Assembly: GCF_030269925.1 (NCBI RefSeq)
Contig: NC_085121.1
Location: forward strand, 4,481,501-4,545,500
From: Bombyx mori
Lineage: Eukaryota > Arthropoda > Insecta > Lepidoptera > Bombycidae
Length of the DNA: 64,000 bases
Direction of reading: 5' to 3'
The translations under genes and the position numbers were made by a program. Below, in pieces: positions 8,178-19,575 of this stretch; positions within the stretch are counted from its first letter, which is position 1; each line of letters begins with the position of its first letter. The notes under the pieces are model-generated. The model ran no database searches. It was not told the DNA's origin and was given only the letters and a program-made list of their open reading frames with translations.

Positions 8178-11035
8178 ATGGCGTACATAAGTAGAATAAA
8201 GCCCCTATCCGTAACGATAGGATTTTTTAACGCTTACGGTCTCGCAAATCAACGTGATCAGGTTTGTGATTTTTTGCGTGACCATCAAATTGACATCTTT
8301 TTGGTGCAGGAGACCCTGCTTAAGCCCGCGCGCCGCGACCCTAAAATCGCGAACTATAACATGGTTAGGAACGACAGGCTTACTGCTCGTGGTGGTGGTA
8401 CCGTCATTTACTATAGACGAGCCCTGCACTGCGTCCCTCTCGACCCCCCCGCGCTTTCTAACATCGAAGCATCAGTATGCCGAATCTCACTGACTGGACA
8501 CGCGCCGATCGTTATCGCGTCCGTCTATCTTCCACCGGACAAGATCGTTCTAAGCAGTGATATCGAGGCGCTGCTCGGCATGGGAAGCTCTGTCATTCTG
8601 GCGGGCGACCTAAATTGTAAACACGTCAGGTGGAACTCACACACCACAACCCCGAATGGCAGGCGGCTTGACGCGTTAGTCGATGATCTCGCCTTCGATA
8701 TCGTCGCTCCGCTAACCCCGACTCACTACCCACTAAATATCGCGCATCGCCCGGATATACTCGACATAGCGTTATTAAAAAACGTAACTCTGCGCTTACA
8801 CTCGATCGAAGTAGTTTCAGAGTTAGATTCAGACCACCGTCCCGTCGTTATGAAGCTCGGTCGCGCTCCCGATTCCGTTCCCGTCACGAGGACTGTGGTG
8901 GATTGGCACACGCTGGGCATCAGCCTGGCTGAATCTGATCCACCATCGCTCCCGTTTAACCCGGACTCTACCCCGTCTCCTCAGGATACCGCTGAAGCCA
9001 TAGACATCTTAACGTCACACATCACCTCGACATTAGATAGATCATCGAAACAAGTTGTAGCGGAGGACTTCCTTCACCGCTTCAAATTGCCCGACGATAT
9101 TAGGGAACTCCTTAGAGCTAAGAACGCGTCGATCCGCGCCTACGATAGGTATCCTACCGTGGATAATCGTATTCGAATGCGTGCCCTACAACGCGACGTA
9201 AAGTCAGATGGTCTGATTTCTTAGAAAGACTCGCGCCCTCCCAAAGGTCTTACTACCGCTTAGCTCGTACTCTCAAATCGGATACGGTAGTAACTATGCC
9301 CCCCCTCGTAGGCCCCTCAGGCCGACTCGCGGCGTTCGATGATGACGAAAAAGCAGAGCTACTGGCCGATACATTGCAAACCCAGTGCACGCCCAGCACT
9401 CAATCCGTAGACCCTGTTCATGTAGAATTAGTAGACAGTGAGGTAGAACGCAGAGCCTCCTTGCCACCCTCGGATGCGTTACCACCCGTCACCCCGATGG
9501 AAGTTAAAGACTTGATCAAAGACCTACGTCCTCGCAAGGCTCCCGGTTCCGACGGTATATCTAACCGCGTTATTAAACTTCTACCCGTCCAACTCATCGT
9601 GATGTTGGCATCTATTTTCAATGCCGCTATCGCGAACTGTATCTTTCCCGCGGTGTGGAAAGAAGCGGACGTTATCGGCATACATAAGCCCGGTAAACCA
9701 AAAAATCATCCGACGAGCTACCGCCCGATTAGCCTCCTCATGTCTCTAGGCAAACTGTATGAGCGTCTGATCTACAAACGCCTCAGAGACTTCGTCTCAT
9801 CCAAGGGCATTCTCATCGATGAACAATTCGGATTCCGTACAAATCACTCATGCGTTCAACAGGTGCACCGCCTCACGGAGCACATTCTTGTGGGGCTTAA
9901 TCGACCAAAACCGTTATACACGGGAGCTCTCTTCTTCGACGTCGCAAAAGCGTTCGACAAAATCTGGCACAATGGTTTGATTTTCAAACTATTCAACATG
10001 GGCGTGCCGGATAGTCTCGTGCTCATCATACGGGACTTCTTGTCGAACCGCTCTTTTCGATATCGAGTCGAGGGTACCCGCTCCTCCCCACGACCTCTCA
10101 CAGCTGGAGTCCCACAAGGCTCTGTCCTCTCACCCCTCCTATTTAGCTTATTCGTCAACGATATTCCCCGGTCGCCGCCGACCCATTTAGCTTTATTCGC
10201 CGACGACACGACTGTTTACTATTCTAGTAGAAATAAGTCCCTAATCGCGAAGAAGCTTCAGAGCGCAGCCCTAGCCCTAGGACAGTGGTTCCGAAAATGG
10301 CGCATAGACATCAACCCATCGAAAAGTACTGCGGTGCTATTTCAGAGGGGAAGCTCCTCACGGATTTCCTCCCGGATTAGGAGGAGGAATCTCACACCCC
10401 CGATTACTCTCTTTAGACAACCCATACCCTGGGCCAGGAAGGTCAAGTACCTGGGCGTTACCCTGGATGCATCGATGACATTCCGCCCGCATATAAAATC
10501 AGTCCGTGACCGTGCCGCGTTTATTCTCGGTAGACTCTACCCCATGATCTGTAAGCGGAGTAAAATGTCCCTTCGGAACAAGGTGACACTTTACAAAACT
10601 TGCATAAGGCCCGTCATGACTTACGCGAGTGTGGTGTTCGCTCACGCGGCCCGCACACACATAGACACCCTCCAATCCCTACAATCCCGCTTTTGCAGGT
10701 TAGCTGTCGGGGCTCCGTGGTTCGTGAGGAACGTTGACCTACACGACGATCTGGGCCTCGAATCAATTCGGAAATACATGAAGTCAGCGTCAGAACGATA
10801 CTTCGATAAGGCTATGCGTCATGATAATCGCCTTATCGTTGCCGCCGCTGACTACTCCCCGAATCCTGATCACGCAGGAGCCAGTCACCGTCGACGCCCT
10901 AGACACGTCCTTACGGATCCATCAGATCCAATAACCTTTGCATTAGATGCCTTCAGCTCTAATACTAGGAGCAGGCTTAGGGACCCCGGTACCCGTACTC
11001 GTCGAACTCGACAAAGAGGTCGACGTGCAACCTAA
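8178..11035 (+). pseudogene. Jockey-type ORF2 (endonuclease-reverse transcriptase) with one frameshift
   Basis: ORF2 starts at the ATG at 8178, three bases after the ORF1 stop. The first frame (8178-9224) is the apurinic-type endonuclease: E45 in VQETLLKP, D144-N146 in AGDLNCKH, D219-H220 in LDSDH. It then runs into a TAG at 9222. The rest continues one frame earlier, readable from about 9200 to the stop at 11033-11035. This second part has the reverse-transcriptase blocks KAPGSDGI, SYRPI, EQFGF, DVAKAFD, GVPQGSVLSP and FADD (10196-10207), and a C-terminal region rich in Arg. The switch is explained by loss of one A from an A run at 9200-9202. Without it the protein would be about 950 aa, normal for the clade. 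A programmed frameshift is possible but less likely. Confidence 0.92.
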
Positions 11036-11278
11036 CCCATGCATCAGCCCGCTGAGTTTCTCGCCGGATCTTCTCAGTGGGTCGCGATTCCGATCCGGTA
11101 GTAGATTCATTCGCGAAGCAGCTACTCTTGAGTTGTTAGGTCTCCTTCGGAGGCGCTCGGGTAGCTGTTAGCAAATCCCACCCCTCCTGGCTGAGCCTTT
11201 GCTCGCCCACCTGTCCTGGTGAAACTGGAAAGGCCTCCGGGCCACCAGTAATCCTTCAATCATAAAAAAAAAAAAAAA
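11036..11278 (+). other. 3' UTR and poly-A tail of the Jockey element
   Basis: The 3' UTR holds a 'cagtgggtcgcg..ttccgatccgg' block shared with the LINE tail at 33320-33492. Its last 115 bp recur at 5083-5203 and, inverted, at 13795-13917. It ends in about 15 A residues and is followed at once by the right target-site duplication. Confidence 0.9.
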
Positions 11279-11290
11279 ACTAAGCGAAAC
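11279..11290. repeat. Target-site duplication, right copy
   Basis: Exact repeat of 6331-6342 immediately after the A tail. Confidence 0.95.
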
Positions 11291-11827
11291 CTTATTGTGT
11301 AACAGACAAAAGTGACTTTTAATATCGTTTCATCTTTTTCGTGGATTAAAATTGTTTGCTTCTTCTTTGGTTCCAACAAAAACTCAACATCGGATGTGCA
11401 TAAGCTAGTCTATCCAACCGGTGGACATAAATATATTCAACACATACACAATGCTTTCTACCATATAAAAATATTTTATGGCCAAATAAATTCCATTGTC
11501 ATTTATGTTTTAATAATCAAAAATTATGAAAGCTATCTAAAGACTTTTGTTACTAATTTTTACGATCTAACGAAACGGTTCGCGGCTGTTTTATCGATTC
11601 GTCCGCGATATCATTTATCACCCCGTAAAGCCCGTGATAGATTTAATAGCTTCCGAGAAATGGTATTATGAGTTGATAAATATGAACAAATTGATTTGTC
11701 GAATACGACGCCTCCGGGAAAAGGCTGTCAGAATCAGATACCAAAATTCAATCGTCGGATGTTTGTATAATGAAAATAAAACGATTCTCGAATTTCTGAG
11801 ATTTATTTTGTTTTATTGCGAAAACAT
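11291..11827. other. AT-rich DNA with two short unassigned ORFs
   Basis: Open frames at 11312-11671 (119 codons) and 11634-11858 (74 codons) overlap in different frames. They are rich in Ile, Lys, Phe and Tyr and show no recognisable motif. I treat them as chance ORFs, with low certainty. Confidence 0.4.
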
Positions 11828-11830
11828 ATT

Positions 11831-12595
11831 GACGATCCGCTTTAGGATTTTATCATGATAACGAAATTCGATTTACTGTATTTAAAAACACAACTAATTA
11901 TGTCAATCGAATATCTAAGTAAAGTTGACGATCCGCTTTAGGATTTTATCATGATAACGAAATTCGATTTACTTTATTTAAAAATACAACTAATTATTTC
12001 AATCGAATATCTAAGTAATGTTGACGATCCGCTTTAGGATTTTATCATGATAACGAAATTCGATTTACTGAATTTAAAAACACAACTAATTATTTCAATC
12101 GAATATTTAAGTAAAGTTGACGATCCGCTTTAGGATTTTATCATGATAACGAAATTCGATTTACTGTATTTAAAAATACAACTAATTATTTCAATCGAAT
12201 ATCTAAGTAATGTTGACGATCCGCTTTAGGATTTTATCATGATAACGAAATTCGATTTACTGAATTTAAAAACACAACTAATTATTTCAATCGAATATCT
12301 AAGTAAAGTTGACGATCCGCTTTAGGATTTTATCATGATAACGAAATTCGATTTACTGAATTTAAAAACACAACTAATTATTTCAATCGAATATCTAAGT
12401 AAAGTTGACGATCCGCTTTAGGATTTTATCATGATAACGAAATTCGATTTACTGTATTTAAAAATACAACTAATTATTTCAATCGAATATCTAAGTAATG
12501 TTGACGATCCGCTTTAGGATTTTATCATGATAACGAAATTCGATTTACTGTATTTAAAAACACAACTAATTATTTCAATCGAATATCTAAGTAAA
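11831..12595. repeat. Minisatellite: eight tandem 96-bp units
   Basis: Units start at 'gacgatccgc' at 11831, 11927, 12023, 12119, 12215, 12311, 12407 and 12503. Each is exactly 96 bp; the last lacks its final three bases. Units differ at only a few positions. Every unit carries the 12-bp perfect palindrome 'ttatcatgataa' (11850-11861 in the first). Linked variants at the 'actgtattt/actgaattt', 'aaacac/aaatac' and 'gtaaag/gtaatg' sites alternate, giving a 192-bp dimeric pattern over part of the array. No coding capacity is conserved. Confidence 0.97.
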
Positions 12596-13794
12596 CATTG
12601 TGTATTTCCTTATACGAAGTCAATATTATGATATTAGTGAATTCAGATCACGCTTAACAATGGATATCGTTACATAAACACGATAAACATCAACTTGTTA
12701 GTACTAGATAGACAGCTCTGGGCTATGTCCTTGGCATTGCTCATGTTCATTATTATTATCAACAGGTAGGTCGTATGCCTACAATGGAAATAAAATGAAA
12801 ATAAAACTACTTGGCCCAATTTGTTGTACATTAATGTTCCCATTATTACTAAAAGAAAGTACAGTATTGCAATAAAGTCCTTGGCTTCAAACCGGGTTGC
12901 AAGAATAAATTCTGAGCGGCAGAAATAAGTATAACAATTTCACAGTTCCACAGTTATTATCTATGACCAATATGAATAGAGAAAACGCCATAGATAATAC
13001 ACATAAATTAGTTATAGATAAGCAACTCAAACACTCATAAAAAAAAATTGCGGGCGTCGACCACTAGATGGCTTCGCCTCGATTAGTTTCTAATTGCTCC
13101 TCTAGATGGCAGTAACATATTACCTATCTTATATTCTATTTTTAATGAAGGATTTTGTAAATTTTCAGAAATCACAAATCGATAAAATTCAATCAACTTG
13201 TCTATAACAAAATAATAAAAACTTGAATGATTATTTTATTCTGTGTTTAATTATACAATAATTAAATATTTTAACTTTAACAACTCAATAAGTTTAGGGG
13301 CATCCGCGACAAGATGTCGCTAGTTTTCATACAAAAGTTTCAGGGCCCTGGAAATTGGAAAACGCTACAAACAAAATAAGTTATGTGCCTCGAAAGCGTG
13401 AATGTTTAACGACTAATTAAATAGCAAGAAAGTCACATTCAACAGGTCTTATGTTCAACATAGTACGACGTCCCTTGGCGACACTCCGGAATATTTCCAC
13501 TAAGTTTCCCTGTCTGTTTGATTTCTTTTCATTTCACCACTTAGTTTCTGCGTTAGCGTTTCGGATTATTAACGCTTTCTCCTCCACATTTTGATAAGTG
13601 GACATTAAAGTTGCTTGCCCAAAAAAATGGTTGGTGTCGAATTTTCTGGAAACATGAAAAGGACGTTGGCATAAAGCGTTAATTTAAAAGTAGTTTCGTG
13701 GCTTATAATTGAAGACATAATAGTATTTAATATGCTATCGGTAAATCATTTATAATCGCCGATGTCATTTTAAAAAGCCTGAATTTTTTTTAGG
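12596..13794. other. AT-rich intergenic DNA
   Basis: No gene or element is recognised. Positions 12715-12745 may be a tiny remnant of a LINE 3' end ('ccttggcattgct' block). A 'ctagatggc' motif occurs twice near 13061 and 13101. Confidence 0.4.
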
Positions 13795-13917
13795 AAGGAA
13801 GGATTACTTTTGGCCCGTTGTCCCTTCCAGTTTCACCAGAACAGGTGGGCAAGCACGTGCTCAGCCAGAAGGGGTGAGATTCGCTAGTAGCTACTCCGAA
13901 GGAGACCTAACAGCTCA
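13795..13917 (-). mobile_element. 5'-truncated Jockey-type LINE 3' end, inverted
   Basis: The reverse complement matches 11130-11250 of the full element ('ggtctccttcggag', 'gtcctggtgaaactgg' region, allowing mismatches). The T run at its left is the remnant of the A tail. Confidence 0.85.
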
Positions 13918-13965
13918 AAAACACTCAAATCATAGAATTGTTTATATATATTATACGTATACATT

Positions 13966-13969
<4 letters not shown>

Positions 13970-14028
<59 letters not shown>
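13970..14028. repeat. (TA)n microsatellite
   Basis: An almost pure run of TA dinucleotides of nearly 60 bp, flanked by degenerate TA-rich sequence from about 13940. Confidence 0.95.
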
Positions 14029-14034
<6 letters not shown>

Positions 14035-14040
14035 GTATTA

Positions 14041-15564
14041 TATTAACATGCTATAACTTTTTACTTTTCATCATCGTAACTATTTCTATCGTAAAAAAAT
14101 ACCGCTTCTGTACAATACAGCTATTAATCAATTAAGCTGAGACATATGTCTCAAAATTAATAGCAGCATTCACAATGTTATATCTAAGGATTCCAGTATC
14201 CACTTAAGATTTGCAAGCTAATTTGTTCTTCTAATGCAATAAAAGAAGAAAACTTTTCAGTTGAAACATTCCCAAACAAAACAAATAAATGTACCAAACA
14301 AAGAAGGAATCCTTTTAAAAGAACTAACTATTAGTATCATTAAAGTGGACATTGTTGAGACCCCACCCGTATATTTTATGAGGAAACTCGTAAACTACTC
14401 AGCATTGTCATAATATGTGGAAACTTTGTAAAGTTTGTTAACTTATTTAGAGCGACCACTCTAATTCTCTGCAATGTCCATGGAAGCTTTGAACTCAATA
14501 TAGTCGGTACAGTTTCACGGAACTCAGGAGTTCTTTTCAAAGTAACCGACCTGACTACTCGCCGGTCTCGTATAGTTGTGCACGAGTGATTTCCTGTGCT
14601 TTTTATAATGTGAATGTTTTCAGTCAGCCTCCTTCTCGTGTGTCTCGATTAACTTAATTAGAAAAAGAAGCGTAGAAGTTATTTTGTGTAAATAGGATTG
14701 ATTTGTAGCTAACAGCGCTGTTCCCTTACTATTACTAATGTACATAAGCGGCGGTGACTGCTTACATTTAAATCAGCCATATTCTCGTCCACCTACAAAT
14801 TTTATATTTTTTATTTGAATTTTTGATGAGGCGAGAAATATTGCGAGATTACTACTGTCATTATTGATAAATTTTTTTCGAAATAGTTAAAGCTAGGCGA
14901 ATTCTCGCTTTAGAAATGTTCAAGTTTGAATGGTGAGATAGCAACTTTACTAGTCCATTCAGGCTTCTATCTGAAATCTCAAGTAGGTAGATGGCGATGA
15001 TTATTTAGAATATCTATTGGCTTCGATAAACGAGTGGGACGTGACTAGTTTGATCATTTACAGAAAAAAAAACATGCATTTGCTGTGCTTCATTTTCATT
15101 TTACTTTCCACCTATAATTTCCAAGGTATCGTTACAATACGTATGATTGCTAACCAGATCTAAATCATAGAATAAGAAGTCACTACAAAAAAGCGAACAT
15201 AATACGGAACAAAACCTTTTTTTAAATGTGAAGAAAATTAATGTTCCCATGTTTGAATGCAGAAGCTAGATACAGTCAACAAACTGGGGTATGAGAGCAT
15301 TTTCTGCTGAATGAAACTACGGAATGATCCGACGCGAAGCCACAGCCTAGTGTCCCGAGATACAGTAGAGGATTTCGACGGATCTCAGCCGGATTTCAGA
15401 AAACAGTGGACAGTTTCGAGAGCTCTTTTGTTTCAATGCCTACTGTTCGTTCTGATTGTCCTAAATAATTAAATTATAATTCAAAATACATGGATTTTTT
15501 ATACTAAGAAAGCTGGTACTGTAATTAAATTAGAGTGTGTAATATTTTATACCTTTAAACGAGC
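14041..15564. other. AT-rich intergenic DNA
   Basis: No supported feature. A slightly GC-richer patch at 14550-14650 and another at 15310-15420 have no convincing ORF or motif. Confidence 0.4.
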
Positions 15565-15834
15565 AATCCTTGTATATATAATCGCGGAAACGGCTCCAAC
15601 GATTTTCATAAAATTTTGTATACAGGGGATTTCGGGGGCGATAAATCGATCTAGCTACGAATTATTTTCAGAAAATGTTGTTTTATTCGTGTTTTCAATA
15701 ATCAACTCTTCCCGAAATCTATTGGCAAATAATAATACTATTTTTCTTAATTGAGGGCAACTAACCGCTTTAAAGACACAACAAGATGGCGTTATCAAAA
15801 AAAAAACCGAGCAAAGCTCGGTCATCATCTACTA
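15565..15834 (+). mobile_element. Non-autonomous Helitron, 3' portion with terminal hairpin
   Basis: The body ('cgcggaaacggctccaacg', 'gggggcgataaatcgatct', 'acaagatggcgttatc') is one I recognise from lepidopteran Helitron-type repeats. It ends in a perfect hairpin 'accgag-caaag-ctcggt' (about 15808-15824) some ten bases before 'ctac', close to the Helitron CTRR terminus. The 5' boundary is uncertain. Confidence 0.65.
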
Positions 15835-16993
15835 CCTACTAATGGGTAATATGAAGTACTACTAACGAGTAATATACCTACTAATGTAGAAAAATAACAG
15901 ATTTATGTTTCTGCGGTTATTTAAGCACAAATAGGTAACAGTATGATGTTTTAAAAATCTCTGTAATCAAAATGTCTAAATCTTTTTTTTGTCACACACC
16001 AACCATTCGCAACAAAATCATAACTTAGTCCTTAAATTACCCCACGCATATGAATACTTATTATATTTCATATACGAAGATGTGAGCATTTATAGATTTG
16101 GTCTGCAATCTTCATAGAAATAGAGAATCTCTAGATATCGTCTGGATATATCAATATGGATATATCGATATCAATGAGCCGTCGGACATAAAAACGGTTC
16201 AATTAAAAACAATTAAGAAAATGTTTCAAACAAAATCAAATCTGGCCTTCCTGAATATTAAAACCGAAAAATCTCAGAAGACAACGTTTAGGGCCAATAT
16301 ATTCTTAAAGCTAATCCAGACAGTAACGTCGGGTTGAATATTTTTTTACTCGTCGATCATAAATCGAAAACCCAAAAAAATACATCTAGTTACAACGGTA
16401 AATACCTATGTCAAAACATAATAAACTGTACTGGAGTCCTTTTGGAACACAATAGAACCGAAAACAAGCAGAGATAAGCACCGAATGAAGCATTGTGCTG
16501 TTTTCAAAGAACATTGAATCTTTAAAGGTATTATGAGTGTGTTTGTCCACAGAGTATTCATTGAACAATGCTCGTGGATACAAAATAGTACACTAAGAAA
16601 ATGTATAAGTCTCTTTGCGAGACGGATTGATTCAGTTATGTATTCGTAATAAATTCCTATTCTCTAAATGTAAAAATGGTTTTCGTTTTATGTAGGTAAG
16701 TAGAAATAAAAATGTTGATGCTTTTTCGCAGACCATTGCTCGCCAATTGATTTGATGAGGCTCGAATGTTTTTCAAACTCATCACTAGCAGTAGGTATGA
16801 TGAGGATTGCGTGAACTTCGTTCCTCATTGAAGACCAAGGAATAGGGAAACGTTCCAGACAATTTTTTTCTTTGTGGCGGCCATCTTTTCGGTACCCCTA
16901 TTATATGGATTAATAAAGCTATAATACATTAAAGTTCCCATAAAACCTGACTTATCTCTACTCCTTCTCCACCTCCTTGCATCGTTATTCTTA
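15835..16993. other. AT-rich intergenic DNA
   Basis: ORFs at 16098-16337 (79 codons, plus) and 16386-16583 (65 codons, minus) show no recognisable motif and are probably chance frames. Confidence 0.4.
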
Positions 16994-17117
16994 TTACTGA
17001 GGATCGTGACTCCCTCGCTGCATCAATCTCTCTTGTACGATTGTTCTCCATCTGCTGCGATCTTTGGCCTCGGGGAGGATGTGGATCTCTGCTATCCATC
17101 TAATTTGATCCCAAAAT
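16994..17117 (-). pseudogene. LINE reverse-transcriptase C-terminal remnant
   Basis: The minus strand reads 40 codons without a stop and ends in TAA. The frame includes WDQIRWIAEIH, AKDRSRW and ERLMQRGSHDPQ, the same C-terminal pattern as 37321-37514 (…DQIKTTL…EDRREW…RKGHDPQ). It is a truncated and therefore inactive piece of a LINE ORF2. Confidence 0.7.
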
Positions 17118-17527
17118 GACTTACCTGTTACATATAACAGCATGTGCGTAATGAATACATGTACTTATCCAGGACAATCAGACAACGTTTGTGATACTAC
17201 AATGAATTTAATGTATCATTGAAATTGCTTTATACACTCAACCACTTTTTAATAAAAAGGTATAATCGATTGTTGTCGAAGTATCATTTAACGGGTCCCT
17301 TACCTTTCAAACAGACACCGACGATTGCTTCGCATATTTGATGTGATTTAAATTTAAGCTCGTCAAAATTTATTCTTCTATTGATGTTATGCTTTCATCG
17401 TGAAAGCCGTAAACGGAAACGCCTTAAGTATTTTACAGACTTAAATTTCATAATATTAAACTGTATTATAGATTCTAAAATAAACACATAGATGTACTCC
17501 ACAAATACAAACAAACATATCAATAAA
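17118..17527. other. AT-rich intergenic DNA
   Basis: Nothing recognised. Confidence 0.4.
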
Positions 17528-17744
17528 CTAGCGACCCGCTCTCGCTTCGCTTCGGAAACATTAAAACACACATGAAACCAAAAATATAAAATAATTTTTT
17601 TTTAAAAAAAAGTAGCCTATGTTCATCAGGGACAATGTCGGCTTCTAATGGAAAAAGAATTTTTCAAATCGGTCCAGTAGTTTCGGAGCCTATTCGAAAC
17701 AAACAAACAAACAAATCTTTCCTCTTTATAATATTAAGTATAGA
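17528..17744 (-). mobile_element. Non-autonomous Helitron
   Basis: Read on the minus strand it begins TCTATACTTAATATTATAAAG, continues with 'tttgtttgtttgtttg', and ends 'gcgagagcgggtcgCTAG' followed by T. This matches Helitron ends (5' TC, 3' CTRR, insertion before T). It is nearly the same sequence as 18657-18871 in opposite orientation. Confidence 0.85.
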
Positions 17745-18656
17745 CAACCCTAATAAAAAGTAACGTTATGTTTCACATTCCTTTATATTTTCTTTTACTA
17801 CACGAGATTATCCGCTTATCTTCGGTCGTTCCTTTAATAATTAACGAACAAAAGGTACTCGTTACGGTTCCAAGGAAAATTAATAGTTGTGGCAGATCTA
17901 CCGTCATAAGCCAGAGTTGGACAAATTAAATTATGGCCTCATGACCCTCGTCGTGGGCAAGGTCCGATTGAGATAACACTCGAGTGTGGTCCTTTCACCA
18001 AAACAAGGCTTTAAATCTCAGCTATAATTGATATGCTCCCGTCGTGGTCCTATAATTGAATCAGAAAGCTATTTCTGTAACAAAGCAACAGTGAGCTCAC
18101 TTTGATAGTTGGGTTATACATAAGTTCAATACTTGTTGACTTTGTGTTTAAGGATAGGTTTTGATAACGTAGGTGGGGGCTTTGTACACTCACATGTTGA
18201 ATTCAATTACGCTCACTTATTATACCTACGTTAGCAAAACAATTAGGCTAATCCTGATATTCGATTGGCCCAACTGAAGGCGATAACATTTGAAGATGTC
18301 CTTAGTGAAAATTTTAATGGAATTTATTGAGATTAAAATTTTTAATAGAGCTTAAAATCTATCTTCTTAATTTCTTCTACGTCTTTCTGTTGTAAGTAGT
18401 TGATCAACAGATCATATCGATATTAACCTATGTCTAGTGCGGCTCTAAAAAGAGATATGATAATAAAGCCAAACAACTCTCTAATATAAACTAAAATGCT
18501 TTCTATCGAACTGGTTTATCACGTCAGCCTAATGATTGAATTGATTACCTTAGGTATCAATTAAAACCGTCCACAATTATAATTTCTTATGAATTGGCCA
18601 AAATACTGTATGGTAATGTGTGAAAAAAAGTTTTCTCACAAAGTCCGATATCTATA
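17745..18656. other. AT-rich spacer between two inverted Helitron copies
   Basis: No ORF or element is recognised in this ~0.9-kb spacer. Confidence 0.4.
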
Positions 18657-18871
18657 TCTATACTAATATTATAAAGAGGAAAGATTTGTTTGTTTGTTTG
18701 TTTCGAATAGGCTCCGAAACTACTGGACCGATTTGAAAAATTATTTTTCCATTAGAAGCCGACATTGTCCCTGATGAACATAGGCTACTTTTTAAAAAAA
18801 AAAATTATTTTATTTTTTTGGTTTCATGTGTGTTTTAATGTTTCCGAAGCGAAGCGAGGGCGGGTCGCTAG
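18657..18871 (+). mobile_element. Non-autonomous Helitron
   Basis: It begins TCTATACTAATATTATAAAG after an A and ends 'gagggcgggtcgCTAG' before a T, as expected for Helitron insertion between A and T. It is the inverted partner of 17528-17744. Confidence 0.88.
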
Positions 18872-19381
18872 TACTGAATATTTGTACACTCAATTATGAA
18901 TTCCGTTGCTGTTTTCTACTTCATACCATTTATTTAAAAGTCTAAATTACAAAATTAATGATCTTCAGTATTAAATAATCATAATATCATTCGATTTGAT
19001 TTCATTAAAATTTAAAAGTCTTCATTTTAGTAGCGGCTTGTAACAGCCCCACAAAATGTACCCGTTTCCAGTATGTGTCTCAACCATTATTGTTCCACCT
19101 ATTAAATCGTAGTGAACCGACCCTCACGCATGGAATCCTGCAAATAGACGACCATCAACGTAATTGGGTATTCGACAATGTGACAATAGCCGTTAGTCTG
19201 TATTAGTGAATTTGCCTCACTACTTATGGATTTACGCTCTTTTGGTCATTGCAGTGTCACAAAAGTTAAAAAAACGTTAAATTTTTTATATTCTTTTTAA
19301 ATAATGTAATTTTTATTTAATTTGCATTAATTTGTATGACACCATTATTTGTGATTTATAATTCTTTAATTTCTTAGAAAC
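18872..19381. other. AT-rich intergenic DNA
   Basis: Nothing recognised. Confidence 0.4.
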
Positions 19382-19575
19382 GGAAGAAGACCACGAGGTA
19401 GAGGCCTGAGACGTTGGACTGACCAGATCCGCACTACCCTCGACACCACAGTTCACGATGGTCTACACTCGGCGGCAGATAGAGGCAAATGGCGTGGAAT
19501 GGTCCGTAATAAACCCTTGTTGCGAGGAGGTGGTCACTACCCTCAGTATTGAGGAAACCGAAGCAAGAAGAAGAA
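19382..19575 (+). pseudogene. LINE reverse-transcriptase C-terminus and GAA-rich tail
   Basis: The frame 19382-19552 (56 codons plus TGA) reads GRRPRGRGLRRWTDQIR, then AADRGKW and RGGGHYPQY. This is the arginine-rich end typical of LINE ORF2 proteins. The tail 'accgaagcaagaagaag' matches that of 4947-5054. It is a 5'-truncated dead copy. Confidence 0.82.

Larger units (their letters stand above)
6343..11278 (+). mobile_element. Near full-length Jockey-type non-LTR retrotransposon
   Basis: A 4,936-bp insertion flanked by a perfect 12-bp target-site duplication. In order it holds a 5' UTR (6343-6527), a gag-like ORF1, a 3-nt spacer, an endonuclease/reverse-transcriptase ORF2 with one frameshift, a 3' UTR and an A tail (about 11264-11278). 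The exact duplication and the single coding lesion indicate recent insertion. Jockey placement rests on the gag zinc-knuckle layout, the QETLLKP endonuclease block and the short ORF1-ORF2 junction. Confidence 0.93.

Noticed and set aside
9200..9224. Programmed ribosomal frameshift in Jockey ORF2
   Set aside because: A single A missing from a short A run is explained more simply by mutation; no slippery heptamer or downstream structure was evident.
11312..11858. Two overlapping ORFs (119 and 74 codons) beside the minisatellite as genes
   Set aside because: Different frames, low-complexity composition, no recognisable motif; the second runs into repeat sequence.
11831..12595. CRISPR-like array
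   Set aside because: Repeat units are contiguous 96-bp copies with no unique spacers, in a eukaryotic genome; it is a minisatellite.
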